Source of the DNA: Brenneria izadpanahii
GTDB taxonomy: Bacteria; Pseudomonadota; Gammaproteobacteria; Enterobacterales; Enterobacteriaceae
Assembly: GCF_017569925.1 (NCBI RefSeq)
Contig: NZ_CP050854.1
Coordinates: 806,001 to 870,000 of the forward strand
Reading direction: 5' to 3'
DNA length: 64,000 nucleotides
Shown here: piece by piece, positions 13,490 through 23,008 of the stretch
How positions within the stretch are numbered: position 1 is the first letter of the stretch
How the letters are laid out: every line of letters starts with the position of its first letter
Program-made: the position numbers and the translations under genes
The notes under the pieces: generated by a model
What the model was told of the DNA's origin: nothing
The model's database searches: none
Seen by the model: the letters and a program-made list of their open reading frames with translations, nothing else

Positions 13490-14017
13490 TTACTTCTTAG
13501 TGCGACTGGTTTTACTGGTACTCTCTCCGGCCAGTGAGGCCAGTCGTTCTAGTATTTTGCGTAATTTCTCCGGGCTGTGGCTCGCTAATCCCCTCAAGGT
13601 TTCCGCACTTTGTTCGCTTAACTGACGTAATGGCTTTTGATCTGCCTGTTCAGGGGCGGTGATCTCACGGTTTTTCACTATTTCATGTCCTTTTGCGGCG
13701 AGCGCTGGATTAATCCTGATGTCGATTGAGGCCAATGATGGTAATATTTGGGCGCGTAATGCCGAGAGTAATGCTGGTTGTTCATAACGTAACCGCATCA
13801 ACCAGTTAGCGTTGGCGGTTTCCAGCACCAGCAGCCCTTGCCGATAGTTGGCGACGCGGCACCAGGGATGCAACTGTGCGGGAAGTATTCCGCGTACAGC
13901 CCGGTTAAGTTTTAATAACGCGATAGCGCGCTGCTGCACATCACGCAGCGGTCCAGCACCCGCACCTGATGCGCTATCAAACAGAGATTCCAGTGATTGT
14001 GGGCGGCTATCACGCAT
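13490..14017 (-). CDS. DciA-like DUF721 protein
   Basis: 175-residue cytoplasmic protein of the DUF721 family. The domain spans about residues 20-115 ([57 protein letters not shown]), followed by a charged, probably disordered tail ending in [11 protein letters not shown]721 is the core of DciA, which loads the replicative helicase DnaB in bacteria without DnaC. Whether this copy does so is not known, because enterobacteria normally use DnaC. It is divergent from secM, with 28 nt between the starts. Confidence 0.75.
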   Translation of the reverse strand: MRDSRPQSLESLFDSASGAGAGPLRDVQQRAIALLKLNRAVRGILPAQLHPWCRVANYRQGLLVLETANANWLMRLRYEQPALLSALRAQILPSLASIDIRINPALAAKGHEIVKNREITAPEQADQKPLRQLSEQSAETLRGLASHSPEKLRKILERLASLAGESTSKTSRTKK

Positions 14018-14045
14018 AAATCAGGCTCCGACGGACGTTAAACTA

Positions 14046-14558
14046 GTGATCGGTATTCTAAATCGTTGGCGACAATTTGGCAGACGTTATTTCTGGCCGC
14101 ATCTCTTATTGGGGATGGTCGCGGCGAGTCTTGGCTTGCCGAGCAGTCTGAATGCGTCGCAGAAGATTGTTCCGTTATCTGATTCTGCTTCCAGCGTCAG
14201 CCGTCAGAATAGTGCATCACTCAGCCTTACTGATTTGGTGGCGTTGAAAGAAGCGCATCGCCGATCTTCTTTTGGCGTGGATTACTGGCACCAGCATGCC
14301 ATTCGTACGGTAATACGTCATCTTTCTTTTGCACTGACCGCGCCGCAACAGATAAACGCACAGCAGGATGATGACTTACCTTCGCATTCTCTGGTGTTAT
14401 TGGATACGCTGAATGCGTTGTTAACGCGCGAAGAAAAACCACCAACCATTATTCGCCGTACAGGGCGATTATCCTCTTTTCCAGCAACACACCATCAGAT
14501 AGGGATCTGGCTGGCCCAGGTTCGCGGCATTCGCGCCGGCCCATATTTCCATCGTTGA
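14046..14558 (+). CDS. secM: SecM, secretion monitor with translation arrest peptide
   Basis: Leader protein whose translation pauses when export fails, exposing the secA ribosome site. The GTG at 14046 gives 170 residues starting [25 protein letters not shown], an export signal with a long N-region like the E. coli protein. Conserved segments are [21 protein letters not shown] and the C-terminal arrest sequence [12 protein letters not shown]. The positions matching E. coli Phe150 and Ile156 are His and Leu here. secA starts about 100 nt downstream. Confidence 0.93.
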   Translation: MIGILNRWRQFGRRYFWPHLLLGMVAASLGLPSSLNASQKIVPLSDSASSVSRQNSASLSLTDLVALKEAHRRSSFGVDYWHQHAIRTVIRHLSFALTAPQQINAQQDDDLPSHSLVLLDTLNALLTREEKPPTIIRRTGRLSSFPATHHQIGIWLAQVRGIRAGPYFHR

Positions 14559-14655
14559 AAAATATTGATTCCTAATTAATAGCTGCAGGATTTTCCCCAG
14601 TTTTTTGATGTTGTGCAGCCACTGGATGAGTGGCGTTTGTGAGATTAAATTTATT

Positions 14656-17358
14656 ATGGTCATGAATATATTAACAAAAATTTTTGGTAGCCGTAACGAA
14701 CGTACCCTGCGCCGCATGCGCAAGAAAGTCGATATTATTAATCGTCTGGAACCCGATATGGAAAAGCTTTCAGACGAAGAGCTGAAAGCGAAAACCAATG
14801 AATTCCGTGAACGTCTGAAAAAAGGCGAATCGTTGGATAGCCTGCTGCCGGAAGCTTTTGCCGTGGTGCGTGAATCCAGTAAACGCGTGTTTGGTATGCG
14901 CCACTTTGACGTTCAGTTAATCGGCGGGATGGTGTTGAATGAACGCTGTATCGCTGAAATGCGCACCGGTGAAGGTAAAACGCTGACGGCGACGCTGCCT
15001 GCTTATCTCAATGCGCTGACCGGGCGAGGCGTTCATGTCGTGACGGTGAACGATTATCTGGCGCAACGCGACGCGGAAAACAACCGCCCGCTGTTTGAGT
15101 TCCTGGGGCTGACTGTAGGTATTAACCTGCCAGGGATGCCGGCGCCGGCTAAACGCGAAGCCTATGCCGCGGACATTACTTACGGCACCAATAACGAATA
15201 CGGTTTTGACTATCTGCGCGACAATATGGCTTTCAGCCCGGAAGAGCGTGTGCAGCGTAAACTGTATTATGCGCTGGTGGATGAGGTCGACTCCATTCTG
15301 ATCGATGAAGCCCGTACGCCGCTGATTATCTCCGGCCCGGCGGAAGACAGCTCTGAACTTTATATCCGCGTTAACAAAATTATTCCTCATCTGATCCGTC
15401 AGGAGAAAGAAGATTCGGACACCTTCCATGGCGAAGGCCACTTTTCTGTCGATGAAAAATCGCGTCAGGTAAACCTGACGGAACGCGGCCTGGTGTTGGT
15501 TGAAGAGTTGCTGGTGAAGGAAGGCATCATGGACGAGGGCGAGTCGCTTTATTCGCCGGCCAACATTATGCTGATGCACCATGTTACCGCCGCTTTGCGC
15601 GCTCACGTGCTGTTCGCTCGTGACGTGGACTACATTGTGAAAGATGGTGAAGTCATCATCGTGGATGAACACACCGGCCGTACCATGCAAGGACGCCGCT
15701 GGTCCGATGGTTTACACCAGGCGGTGGAAGCGAAAGAGAATGTCGCTATTCAGAATGAAAACCAGACATTAGCGTCAATCACCTTCCAGAATTACTTCCG
15801 TTTGTATGAAAAACTGGCCGGGATGACGGGGACGGCGGATACGGAAGCCTTTGAATTCAGCTCGATTTATAAGCTGGATACCATCGTTGTTCCGACCAAC
15901 CGTCCGATGATCCGTAAAGATTTGCCCGATCTGGTCTACATGACGGAACATGAAAAAATTGACGCCATCATTGAAGATATCAAAGAGCGCTCGACGAAAG
16001 GACAGCCGGTACTGGTGGGTACGATTTCCATTGAGAAATCAGAGGTCGTTTCCCAGGCGTTGAATAAAGCCGGCATTAAACACAACGTATTGAACGCTAA
16101 ATTCCACGCCATGGAAGCGGATATCATCGCCCAGGCGGGGCAGTCGGGATCCGTCACGATCGCTACCAACATGGCTGGCCGCGGTACGGATATTGTACTG
16201 GGCGGCAGTTGGCAGGCTGAAATCGCGCAGCTGGAAAACCCGGATGAGGCGCAGATTGCTGAGATTAAAGCGGAATGGCAAAAACGCCATGATGCGGTAT
16301 TGGCTGCCGGCGGTTTGCATATTATCGGTACCGAGCGTCATGAATCCCGTCGTATCGATAACCAGCTGCGCGGTCGTTCCGGCCGTCAGGGGGATGCGGG
16401 CTCTTCCCGCTTCTATCTGTCGATGGAAGATGCGCTGATGCGTATTTTTGCCTCCGACCGTGTTTCCAACATGATGCGTAAATTGGGTATGAAACCCGGC
16501 GAGGCGATTGAGCATCCCTGGGTGACCAAGGCGATTGCCAATGCGCAGCGTAAAGTGGAAAGCCGCAACTTTGATATTCGTAAGCAACTGCTTGAATATG
16601 ATGATGTCGCCAATGACCAGCGGCGGGCGATTTACTCCCAGCGTAACGAACTGCTGGATGTTTCCGATATCAGTGAAACCATCAACAGCATTCGCGAAGA
16701 TGTCTTCAAAGTGACGATTGATAGCTATATTCCGCCGCAGTCGCTGGAAGAGATGTGGGACGTTGAAGGTCTGGAGCAGCGTCTGAAAAATGACTTTGAT
16801 CTGGAAATGCCGATTAAGGAATGGTTGGATAAAGAGCCAGAGCTGCATGAAGAAACGCTGCGCGAACGTATTTTCCAACAGGCCGTCGAGGTTTATCAGC
16901 GCAAAGAAGAGATTGTTGGCAGCGAAGTGATGCGCAACTTTGAGAAAGGCGTTATGTTACAAACGCTGGACTCCCTGTGGAAAGAGCATCTGGCGGCAAT
17001 GGACTATCTGCGTCAGGGTATTCACCTGCGCGGCTATGCGCAGAAGGATCCCAAACAGGAATATAAGCGTGAGTCTTTCGCCATGTTCGCCGCCATGCTG
17101 GAATCGCTGAAATATGAAGTGATCAGCACGCTGAGCAAGGTTCAGGTCCGTATGCCGGAAGAGATCGAGGCGCTGGAGCAGCAGCGTCGTGAAGAAGCTG
17201 AACGTCTGGCTCGTCAGCAGCAACTGAGTCATCAGGAGGAGGTCAGCCAGGATAGCGGCATGCCTGTTCAGGTGGATCGCAAAATCGGTCGCAACGATCC
17301 ATGTCCTTGCGGATCCGGGAAAAAATATAAGCAATGTCACGGCCGTTTACAGAAGTAA
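14656..17358 (+). CDS. secA: SecA, preprotein translocase ATPase
   Basis: Motor that drives unfolded preproteins through SecYEG. The start at 14656 aligns with E. coli SecA and gives 900 residues. Motifs: Walker [16 protein letters not shown] near residue 105, [15 protein letters not shown] (Walker B) near 210, [15 protein letters not shown] near 505, and the [11 protein letters not shown] helicase motif. The C-terminal zinc-binding tail [14 protein letters not shown] contacts SecB and phospholipid. Expression is expected to be controlled by the upstream secM arrest. Confidence 0.98.
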   Translation: MVMNILTKIFGSRNERTLRRMRKKVDIINRLEPDMEKLSDEELKAKTNEFRERLKKGESLDSLLPEAFAVVRESSKRVFGMRHFDVQLIGGMVLNERCIAEMRTGEGKTLTATLPAYLNALTGRGVHVVTVNDYLAQRDAENNRPLFEFLGLTVGINLPGMPAPAKREAYAADITYGTNNEYGFDYLRDNMAFSPEERVQRKLYYALVDEVDSILIDEARTPLIISGPAEDSSELYIRVNKIIPHLIRQEKEDSDTFHGEGHFSVDEKSRQVNLTERGLVLVEELLVKEGIMDEGESLYSPANIMLMHHVTAALRAHVLFARDVDYIVKDGEVIIVDEHTGRTMQGRRWSDGLHQAVEAKENVAIQNENQTLASITFQNYFRLYEKLAGMTGTADTEAFEFSSIYKLDTIVVPTNRPMIRKDLPDLVYMTEHEKIDAIIEDIKERSTKGQPVLVGTISIEKSEVVSQALNKAGIKHNVLNAKFHAMEADIIAQAGQSGSVTIATNMAGRGTDIVLGGSWQAEIAQLENPDEAQIAEIKAEWQKRHDAVLAAGGLHIIGTERHESRRIDNQLRGRSGRQGDAGSSRFYLSMEDALMRIFASDRVSNMMRKLGMKPGEAIEHPWVTKAIANAQRKVESRNFDIRKQLLEYDDVANDQRRAIYSQRNELLDVSDISETINSIREDVFKVTIDSYIPPQSLEEMWDVEGLEQRLKNDFDLEMPIKEWLDKEPELHEETLRERIFQQAVEVYQRKEEIVGSEVMRNFEKGVMLQTLDSLWKEHLAAMDYLRQGIHLRGYAQKDPKQEYKRESFAMFAAMLESLKYEVISTLSKVQVRMPEEIEALEQQRREEAERLARQQQLSHQEEVSQDSGMPVQVDRKIGRNDPCPCGSGKKYKQCHGRLQK

Positions 17359-17450
17359 CTGAGCGTTGAATTGAGTCATAATGTAAAGGGAAGTGCTGAC
17401 AAACCCTCTCTTCCTGATTGGGCAACGCAGGCTACTTTGTCGATAGTCTG

Positions 17451-17472
17451 AGGCGGTCGCAGGCCGCCTTTT
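17451..17472 (+). terminator. Probable intrinsic terminator after secA
   Basis: AGGCGG and CCGCCT arms around a 7-nt loop, followed by TTT, between the secA stop and the mutT start. The short stem and short T-run suggest only partial termination. Confidence 0.5.
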
Positions 17473-17486
17473 ACTTGGTGGGACGT

Positions 17487-17885
17487 ATGATGGAGCAAAA
17501 GCAGTTATCCGTTGCGGTGGGCATCATTCGCAATGCTGAGCAAAAATTTTTTATTGCCCGTCGGCCGGTAGGGGTTCATATGGCCGGTATGTGGGAGTTT
17601 CCCGGAGGAAAGGTTGAAGCGGGGGAGACCCCGGAGCAAGCGTTGATTCGCGAGTTGCGCGAGGAAACGGGCATTGAGGTGGAAAATCCGCAGCCGTTAA
17701 ACAACAAAACCTTTTCTACGCCCGAACGCATGATTACGCTGCATTTCTATCTGGTGGAGCATTGGCGGGGAGAGCCGTATGGCCGTGAAGGGCAGGCATC
17801 TCGCTGGCTGAGGGCCGATGAATTGCTGGAAGATGAGTTTCCGCCAGCGAATGCGGAAATGATCCGCTGGTTGAAATCTCATTGA
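17487..17885 (+). CDS. mutT: MutT, 8-oxo-dGTP diphosphatase
   Basis: Nudix hydrolase that removes oxidised GTP/dGTP from the nucleotide pool. The start at 17487 follows GGTGGGA and gives about 132 residues (a second ATG follows at once). The Nudix box begins at GGKVEAGETPEQALIREL and ends REETGI, at about residues 40-62. The C-terminal EDEFPPANAEMIRWL resembles E. coli MutT. It lies in its usual place after secA. Confidence 0.93.
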   Translation: MMEQKQLSVAVGIIRNAEQKFFIARRPVGVHMAGMWEFPGGKVEAGETPEQALIRELREETGIEVENPQPLNNKTFSTPERMITLHFYLVEHWRGEPYGREGQASRWLRADELLEDEFPPANAEMIRWLKSH

Positions 17886-17897
17886 GCGTTAACGTTA

Positions 17898-17915
17898 GAC
17901 CGCTGAAAAGCGGTC
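17898..17915. terminator. Inverted repeat between convergent mutT and yacG
   Basis: GACCGCT-GAAA-AGCGGTC, a seven-pair stem with a tetraloop between two convergent genes. There is no clear T-run on either side, so its efficiency as a terminator is uncertain. Confidence 0.4.
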
Positions 17916-17928
17916 GTTATGCGGCTCC

Positions 17929-18126
17929 TTACCGCTGAGATTCACTCCACTCTTCGCTATCTGAAATGATATCGTCGCTGGGGATACGCTTTTCTTCATC
18001 CGCCCATTCCCCCAGATCGATAAGCTGACAGCGTTTGCTGCAAAACGGGCGATAAGTGCTTTTTTCGCTCCATTCGACTGGTTTTTTACAGGTCGGGCAT
18101 TTTACGATGAGCACGTCATTATCCAT
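17929..18126 (-). CDS. yacG: YacG, DNA gyrase inhibitor (zinc ribbon)
   Basis: 65-residue zinc protein that binds GyrB and inhibits gyrase. The start [13 protein letters not shown] at 18126 is chosen because it matches the known family N terminus; the longer frame would add ten unsupported residues. The zinc ligands are CPTC and CSKRC in [29 protein letters not shown] sequence. It is the last gene of the leftward coaE-zapD-yacG group. Confidence 0.94.
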   Translation of the reverse strand: MDNDVLIVKCPTCKKPVEWSEKSTYRPFCSKRCQLIDLGEWADEEKRIPSDDIISDSEEWSESQR

Positions 18127-18214
18127 AGGGTTTCTCCTATACCTTTTATCTTTCAAACAGTAGCGTTGAAATCTATGGGGTATACTCTAACTAACTGTTT
18201 ATAAATCATATTAA

Positions 18215-18967
18215 TTAACAACAGGCCAACTCAAACGTCAGGCGAGGCGGGATCTGTCCGTTCTCGCTATCCAACGATAGGAAACGGATGGCGTAGCGCG
18301 TTTTATAACCCGATATTTGCGGGTAAAGCTGGTGGGCCAAATCGATACGTAAGCGTAAAAGCTCGGCGTCCGACGCATTATCCTGAAAGAAGCCGTTTAG
18401 ACTAATCTGCGGACGAAAAGTCGCGGAATGACGAATCAATTCCAGCACCATAGTCAGTGATTTCTTTAACGGCGACAATGAATTGAGCCAGCCGGAAACC
18501 AATTGCTCGCGCTGCTCCTGCGGCTGATAAAGCCAGATATGCAGGGTAGGCAAATCGAAACTGCAACAGCCGCCCGGAATGCTGATCCGTTGACGGACCA
18601 TGCCGATCAGACGATCTTCGCGCAATATTTGCCCCATCCTCGGCGCCGCCATCAGTTCGGTTGACTGCTCTTTTAACTGTCGGCGTAGAGAGTGGATCCG
18701 CTCCATATCAACGCCGGGAACATCGCTCCATTGCAGTAACTTTTGCTGCTGGCGTTCCAGTTCTTTCAACAGTTCAGTCCGAACATCTCCGCGTTCTAGG
18801 ATGTCCATAAGGTCGGCAACGGCGCGGAAAAACGTCATCGCGCTTCCCATATCAATCAGGGAATGGTTATGGTGCAATTGCTGTAGCAGCGACTCGATAC
18901 GCAACCAGGTACGCATTTTTTCGTTTAGCGGATGTTCAAATAAAATGGTTGAGGAAGCGTCACTCAT
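18215..18967 (-). CDS. zapD: ZapD, FtsZ-ring bundling factor
   Basis: Cytoplasmic protein that crosslinks FtsZ filaments. The start [17 protein letters not shown] at 18967 gives 250 residues, close to the E. coli 247. Conserved stretches include [49 protein letters not shown] and the C terminus FELACC. The first 8 nt lie inside the end of coaE, indicating translational coupling. The longer upstream frame is antisense-free but lies within coaE and is not used. Confidence 0.95.
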   Translation of the reverse strand: MSDASSTILFEHPLNEKMRTWLRIESLLQQLHHNHSLIDMGSAMTFFRAVADLMDILERGDVRTELLKELERQQQKLLQWSDVPGVDMERIHSLRRQLKEQSTELMAAPRMGQILREDRLIGMVRQRISIPGGCCSFDLPTLHIWLYQPQEQREQLVSGWLNSLSPLKKSLTMVLELIRHSATFRPQISLNGFFQDNASDAELLRLRIDLAHQLYPQISGYKTRYAIRFLSLDSENGQIPPRLTFELACC

Positions 18968-19586
18968 GCTTAGTAATCCTGTTAGCGGCTGAGGCGGCGA
19001 GCTCAAGATAACGTTGATGCAGTTCAGCAACACGTGAAGCAAGCTCTCTTTGGCTACGGTTATTATCAATAATATCATCGGCATGGGCCAGACGTTGTTC
19101 GCGAGTCGCCTGGGCCGCCAATATGTTTTCTGCCTGTTGACGGCTAACGCCGTCTCGGGCAAGCGTGCGTTCAAGCTGGGTATCCCGGTTCACATCGACA
19201 ACCAGAACACGTTGCGCATATTGTTGCAAACCGTTCTCTATCAGTAATGGCACAACCCACAATACATAGGGAGCGGTGATTTGTTGAAATTGAGACTGCG
19301 TTTCCGCATGAATCAACGGGTGCAACAGATGATTCACCCATTGTTTCTCCTCCGGGGAGGAAAAGATTTTTTGACGCAGCGCGGCGCGATTCAAAGAACC
19401 ATCGGCGTTAAGGATACTATCGCCAAAGCGCTGCCTGATCGCCTCCAGGGCTGGGGTTCCGGGTTCAACAACCTGACGCGCAATGACATCCGCATCAATG
19501 ATGTCCACCCCAAGTTTAGAGAACTCATCGGCTACCGTGCTTTTCCCACTGCCGATGCCACCGGTTAAGGCTACGATATAGGTCAT
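18960..19586 (-). CDS. coaE: CoaE, dephospho-CoA kinase
   Basis: Last step of coenzyme A synthesis: phosphorylates the ribose 3'-OH of dephospho-CoA. 208 residues. The P-loop [12 protein letters not shown] is at residues 9-20. The [13 protein letters not shown] and LLHPLIHAE segments follow, and the lid region contains [22 protein letters not shown]. It is the first gene of the leftward group, overlapping zapD. Confidence 0.97.
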   Translation of the reverse strand: MTYIVALTGGIGSGKSTVADEFSKLGVDIIDADVIARQVVEPGTPALEAIRQRFGDSILNADGSLNRAALRQKIFSSPEEKQWVNHLLHPLIHAETQSQFQQITAPYVLWVVPLLIENGLQQYAQRVLVVDVNRDTQLERTLARDGVSRQQAENILAAQATREQRLAHADDIIDNNRSQRELASRVAELHQRYLELAASAANRITKHE

Positions 19587-19718
19587 ATGCCGATTTTTAA
19601 AGTTAATGGATAAATTTATCTGATTTTATCCCAAACAGGGAAGTTTTGCGCGTGGAATAAAACGGCGGAAAGATAGACGGACGCCAGTATGGCCGCGGCT
19701 TCCGGCGAGGTTCAAATC

Positions 19719-19833
19719 AATATGCCGCCTCACCGCTATCGTCGTCATACTTCAAGTCGCGTGTGAGCAGGCTCTGTTACTCGGCCCATCCATGGGCCCC
19801 GTCCCGTTAGGGCTGCCGGCAGCGCGGCATATT
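19719..19833. repeat. Intergenic inverted repeat upstream of coaE
   Basis: The 289-nt gap between coaE and the arabinofuranosidase gene holds no gene. It has a perfect inverted pair, AATATGCCGC at 19719-19728 and GCGGCATATT at 19824-19833, each flanked by a TTCAA-type sequence. It also has ATACTTCAAGTCGCG at about 19748, which resembles the end of a dispersed palindromic element common in soft-rot enterobacteria. The class is not certain. Confidence 0.4.
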
Positions 19834-19875
19834 GAACGCTTCGGCAAAAAATGGTGTGAGGCGATTTAGTCCCAT

Positions 19876-21453
19876 TTACTCCAGGCTCACCACCACCACT
19901 GATTTGGCAGGGATTTTCAATGCCAGTACCGAGCCGTTAATCTTGCCATCTTGATAGTTGACCGGATGAATAACTTCAGGCTGGCCGGGAATGTTGTGCG
20001 CATCCATGACCGCGCTGGTCAGTATTTCACCGGAAACAGACTTCGCTTTAAGCGATCCCAGGTTGATGGATAGATCATAGCCTTCGCGCAGGTTCATGTT
20101 GGCGACGCCTATATATATCTTGCCGTCCTTCGCCCTGGCGGCGGAAACATTGAAAGCCGGGAACGATTTGCCGCCGTAAGTCAGCTGCGGCGCCTTCACA
20201 TCAAGCGGGATAGCGGTAGAATCCTGGAACGGCACATACATCTTGAAGGCATAATAGGTCGGCGTCAGCGCGATCTTGTCACCTTCGGTCAGAATCATCG
20301 CCTGCAGTACATTGATGGCCTGAGCGATGTTGGTCATCCGCACGCGCTCGGCATATTTATGAAAAATATTGAAGTTGGCGGCAGCCAGAATACCGTCGCG
20401 CAGGGTGTTTTGCTGGAACAGATGACCCGCATAGGTGCCGGGCTCAACGTTATACCAAGTGCCCCATTCGTCAACGAACAGACCGATGCGTTTTTGCGGA
20501 TCGTTCTTATCCATAACGGCAATATGCTGCTGCAGCACATCGTCCATGCGCAAGGTTTGCTGGAAAATCGCGTTCCACTGCTCTTCAGGGAAACCCGTCG
20601 CGCTGGCCTGATTGCGGTTTACCCACTCGCCCGTCAGTACCGTGTAGAAATGCAAAGAGATTGCATCCATATGAAACGCGGCGTTTTTCATGACCACGTC
20701 AGTCCAGTGGGTATCATCGTTATTCGCGCCGGAAGCGACGCGCTGCGCGGTGTTGTCATTGCCTTCATGGAAATTGAGGCCGTCTTTATGGAAAAAAGAT
20801 CCCCAGCGGTGCAGCTCATTGGAATAATACTCCGGCGTCATATTGCCGCCGCAGCCCCAGCTTTCATTGCCGATGCCGATAAACGGCACCTTAAACGGCT
20901 CGTCGCGGCCATTGGCGCGGCGCTCGTTAGCCAGACTGTCCTGCTCCTTGGAAGTTAAATATTCGATCCATTCACGCATTTCCGTCGGCGTGGATGACGC
21001 GACATTAACTGAAATATAGGCGTCCGCGCCGACCTGCTCGGCAAAGTCGAAAAACTCGTGGGTGCCGAAGGCGTTATTTTCCAGACCGCCGCCCCACCAG
21101 TTATTTTTGCGCACCGGGCGTTTATCGCGCGGTCCTATGCCGTCACGCCAGTGATATTCGTCAGCGAAACAACCTCCCGGCCAGCGCACGACCGGCACTT
21201 TGATCGCTTTGAGCGCTACGACGACATCGTTTCTGATGCCGCGCGTGTTCGGAATGGGGGAGTCGGGGCCGACCCAGATGCCATCGTAAATGCCGCGCCC
21301 CAAATGTTCAGAAAACTGGCCGTAGATATAACGCGATATCTGGGGGCCGGGCTGTTCGGCTTTCAGTGTCGCTTCGATGCGGCTCTCTGCGACGGCGCTC
21401 GACATCAACCCCGCCAATCCCATCATTAGTACCGAAAGTTTCATCTTTCTCAT
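19876..21453 (-). CDS. Exported GH51 alpha-L-arabinofuranosidase
   Basis: Releases terminal alpha-L-arabinofuranose from arabinan or arabinoxylan oligosaccharides. The start at 21453 is chosen for the upstream CGGGA, giving 525 residues. A signal peptide MRKMKLSVLMMGLAGLMSSAVA ends near residue 23 (two stretches, about 22 residues). The GH51 catalytic signature is visible: acid/base Glu in GIGNESWGCGG (about residue 197) and nucleophile Glu in LFVDEWGTWY (about 329), with RWPGGCFADEYHW before them. Many bacterial GH51 enzymes are intracellular, so export is notable. It is inserted between coaE and guaC relative to E. coli. Confidence 0.93.
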   Translation of the reverse strand: MRKMKLSVLMMGLAGLMSSAVAESRIEATLKAEQPGPQISRYIYGQFSEHLGRGIYDGIWVGPDSPIPNTRGIRNDVVVALKAIKVPVVRWPGGCFADEYHWRDGIGPRDKRPVRKNNWWGGGLENNAFGTHEFFDFAEQVGADAYISVNVASSTPTEMREWIEYLTSKEQDSLANERRANGRDEPFKVPFIGIGNESWGCGGNMTPEYYSNELHRWGSFFHKDGLNFHEGNDNTAQRVASGANNDDTHWTDVVMKNAAFHMDAISLHFYTVLTGEWVNRNQASATGFPEEQWNAIFQQTLRMDDVLQQHIAVMDKNDPQKRIGLFVDEWGTWYNVEPGTYAGHLFQQNTLRDGILAAANFNIFHKYAERVRMTNIAQAINVLQAMILTEGDKIALTPTYYAFKMYVPFQDSTAIPLDVKAPQLTYGGKSFPAFNVSAARAKDGKIYIGVANMNLREGYDLSINLGSLKAKSVSGEILTSAVMDAHNIPGQPEVIHPVNYQDGKINGSVLALKIPAKSVVVVSLE

Positions 21454-21479
21454 AATCATCCCGTAATAATATTTAAGAT

Positions 21480-21522
21480 AAAAAAAAACCTGAGCGAGCC
21501 TCTTGTGAGAGCCCACTCAGGT
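21480..21522 (-). terminator. Strong intrinsic terminator in the arabinofuranosidase leader
   Basis: Read leftward, AACCTGAG and CTCAGGTT form an eight-pair outer stem. An inner stem (GGGC-TCT / AGA-GCTC with one bulge) lies inside it, and a run of nine T follows. It lies about 27 nt upstream of the arabinofuranosidase start at 21453. No other leftward gene lies upstream, since guaC points away, so it must act within this gene's own leader. Confidence 0.8.
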
Positions 21523-21883
21523 TTTGCCTGGTCGATAACCAGTGACAATCCGGTGTTATATCAGGGGTAAAGATTATAGAGATTAACCGGATGGCGATAT
21601 AGCGTACGTCACATTTCCGCCCTCGCCATCCTTAATATTAACGTTTCAGACGTCATATATTCACTCCGGCGGCTTGTCTGAGGTTTGAGTCTGTAGTCGG
21701 CGTTACAAGCCGTGATGATGGCCGGGGGCGCCCGCTAAATATTCATCGTCGCCACTTAAGAAAGTAAATTCACACTCTTGTCGCAGGATTATTCCCGCGT
21801 ATGATAACGTCACTGGATATGGCATTAATTTCGCCGATCACAATTTTTGCGAACCATCGCCACTAACCAGGAATTCGAACCTC

Positions 21884-22924
21884 ATGCGTATTGAAGAAGA
21901 TTTAAAGTTAGGTTTTAAAGACGTTCTCATCCGACCTAAGCGTTCTACTCTCAAAAGCCGTTCCGACGTTGAACTGGAACGTCAATTCACCTTTCTCCAC
22001 GCCGGGTGTGACTGGTCAGGTGTGCCGATTATCGCTGCCAATATGGATACCGTAGGCACATTTCGTATGGCGGAAGCATTGGCATCCTTCGACGTATTAA
22101 CGGCGGTCCATAAACATTATTCACTGGAACAATGGACGGCGTTTGTTCAGCGTTCATCCGCATCTGTGTTACGCCACGTTATGGTGTCGACCGGCACCTC
22201 GGAAGCCGATTTCACCAAACTGAAGGAAATTCTGGCTCTGTCATCGGAGCTGAAGTTCATTTGTATCGATGTCGCCAATGGCTACTCGGAACACTTTGTC
22301 ACGTTTTTGCAAAAAGCGCGCGAAGCCTGCCCGGATAAAGTTATTTGCGCGGGTAATGTGGTGACCGGGGAAATGGTCGAAGAGCTGATTTTGTCCGGCG
22401 CGGATATCGTGAAGGTCGGCATCGGACCGGGTTCGGTCTGCACCACCCGAGTGAAAACGGGCGTTGGCTATCCGCAGCTTTCCGCTGTGATTGAGTGCGC
22501 CGATGCCGCGCATGGACTGGGCGGACAGATAGTCAGCGACGGCGGTTGTACTGCGCCGGGCGACGTGGCCAAAGCCTTTGGCGGCGGTGCGGATTTCGTC
22601 ATGCTGGGCGGTATGCTGGCGGGACATGATGAGTGTGAAGGCACTATCGTTGATGAGAATGGCGAAAAAATGATGCTGTTCTACGGCATGAGTTCCGCTT
22701 CGGCGATGGAGCGCCATGTCGGCGGGGTCGCAGAGTATCGCGCCGCCGAAGGCAAAACGGTTAAACTGCCGCTGCGCGGCCCTGTTGATAACACCGTGCG
22801 CGATATCCTGGGGGGATTGCGTTCCGCCTGTACTTATGTCGGGGCTTCCCGTCTGAAAGAGCTGACCAAACGTACCACGTTTATTCGCGTTGCCGAGCAG
22901 GAGAACCGCGTTTTCAATAACTAA
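21884..22924 (+). CDS. guaC: GuaC, GMP reductase
   Basis: NADPH-dependent deamination of GMP to IMP for purine salvage. 346 residues, TIM-barrel IMPDH/GMPR family. Conserved sequence: [20 protein letters not shown] at the start, the catalytic loop [20 protein letters not shown] with the active Cys near residue 186, [21 protein letters not shown] and [11 protein letters not shown]. No CBS domains are present, which separates it from IMP dehydrogenase. The 367-nt upstream gap is shared with the divergent arabinofuranosidase gene. Confidence 0.98.
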   Translation: MRIEEDLKLGFKDVLIRPKRSTLKSRSDVELERQFTFLHAGCDWSGVPIIAANMDTVGTFRMAEALASFDVLTAVHKHYSLEQWTAFVQRSSASVLRHVMVSTGTSEADFTKLKEILALSSELKFICIDVANGYSEHFVTFLQKAREACPDKVICAGNVVTGEMVEELILSGADIVKVGIGPGSVCTTRVKTGVGYPQLSAVIECADAAHGLGGQIVSDGGCTAPGDVAKAFGGGADFVMLGGMLAGHDECEGTIVDENGEKMMLFYGMSSASAMERHVGGVAEYRAAEGKTVKLPLRGPVDNTVRDILGGLRSACTYVGASRLKELTKRTTFIRVAEQENRVFNN

Positions 22925-22932
22925 TTTGATAT

Positions 22933-23008
22933 CAGCCGTCCGCGGATTTTGACGGCTGTGATGGCATGGATAGTTGATGATATTGGCCGGTTTATGCGCC
23001 GGCCAATA
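22933..23008. terminator. Two inverted repeats between convergent guaC and hofC
   Basis: CAGCCGTC/GACGGCTG (22933-22958) lies just after guaC. TATTGGCCGG/CCGGCCAATA (22981-23008) overlaps the hofC stop. Both stems are perfect, but neither is followed by a good T-run. They probably serve as mRNA 3' ends for the convergent genes. Confidence 0.45.

Noticed and set aside
13848..14045. N-terminal extension of secM to 13848
   Set aside because: It lies antisense to the DUF721 gene; the GTG at 14046 gives the normal SecM N terminus and length.
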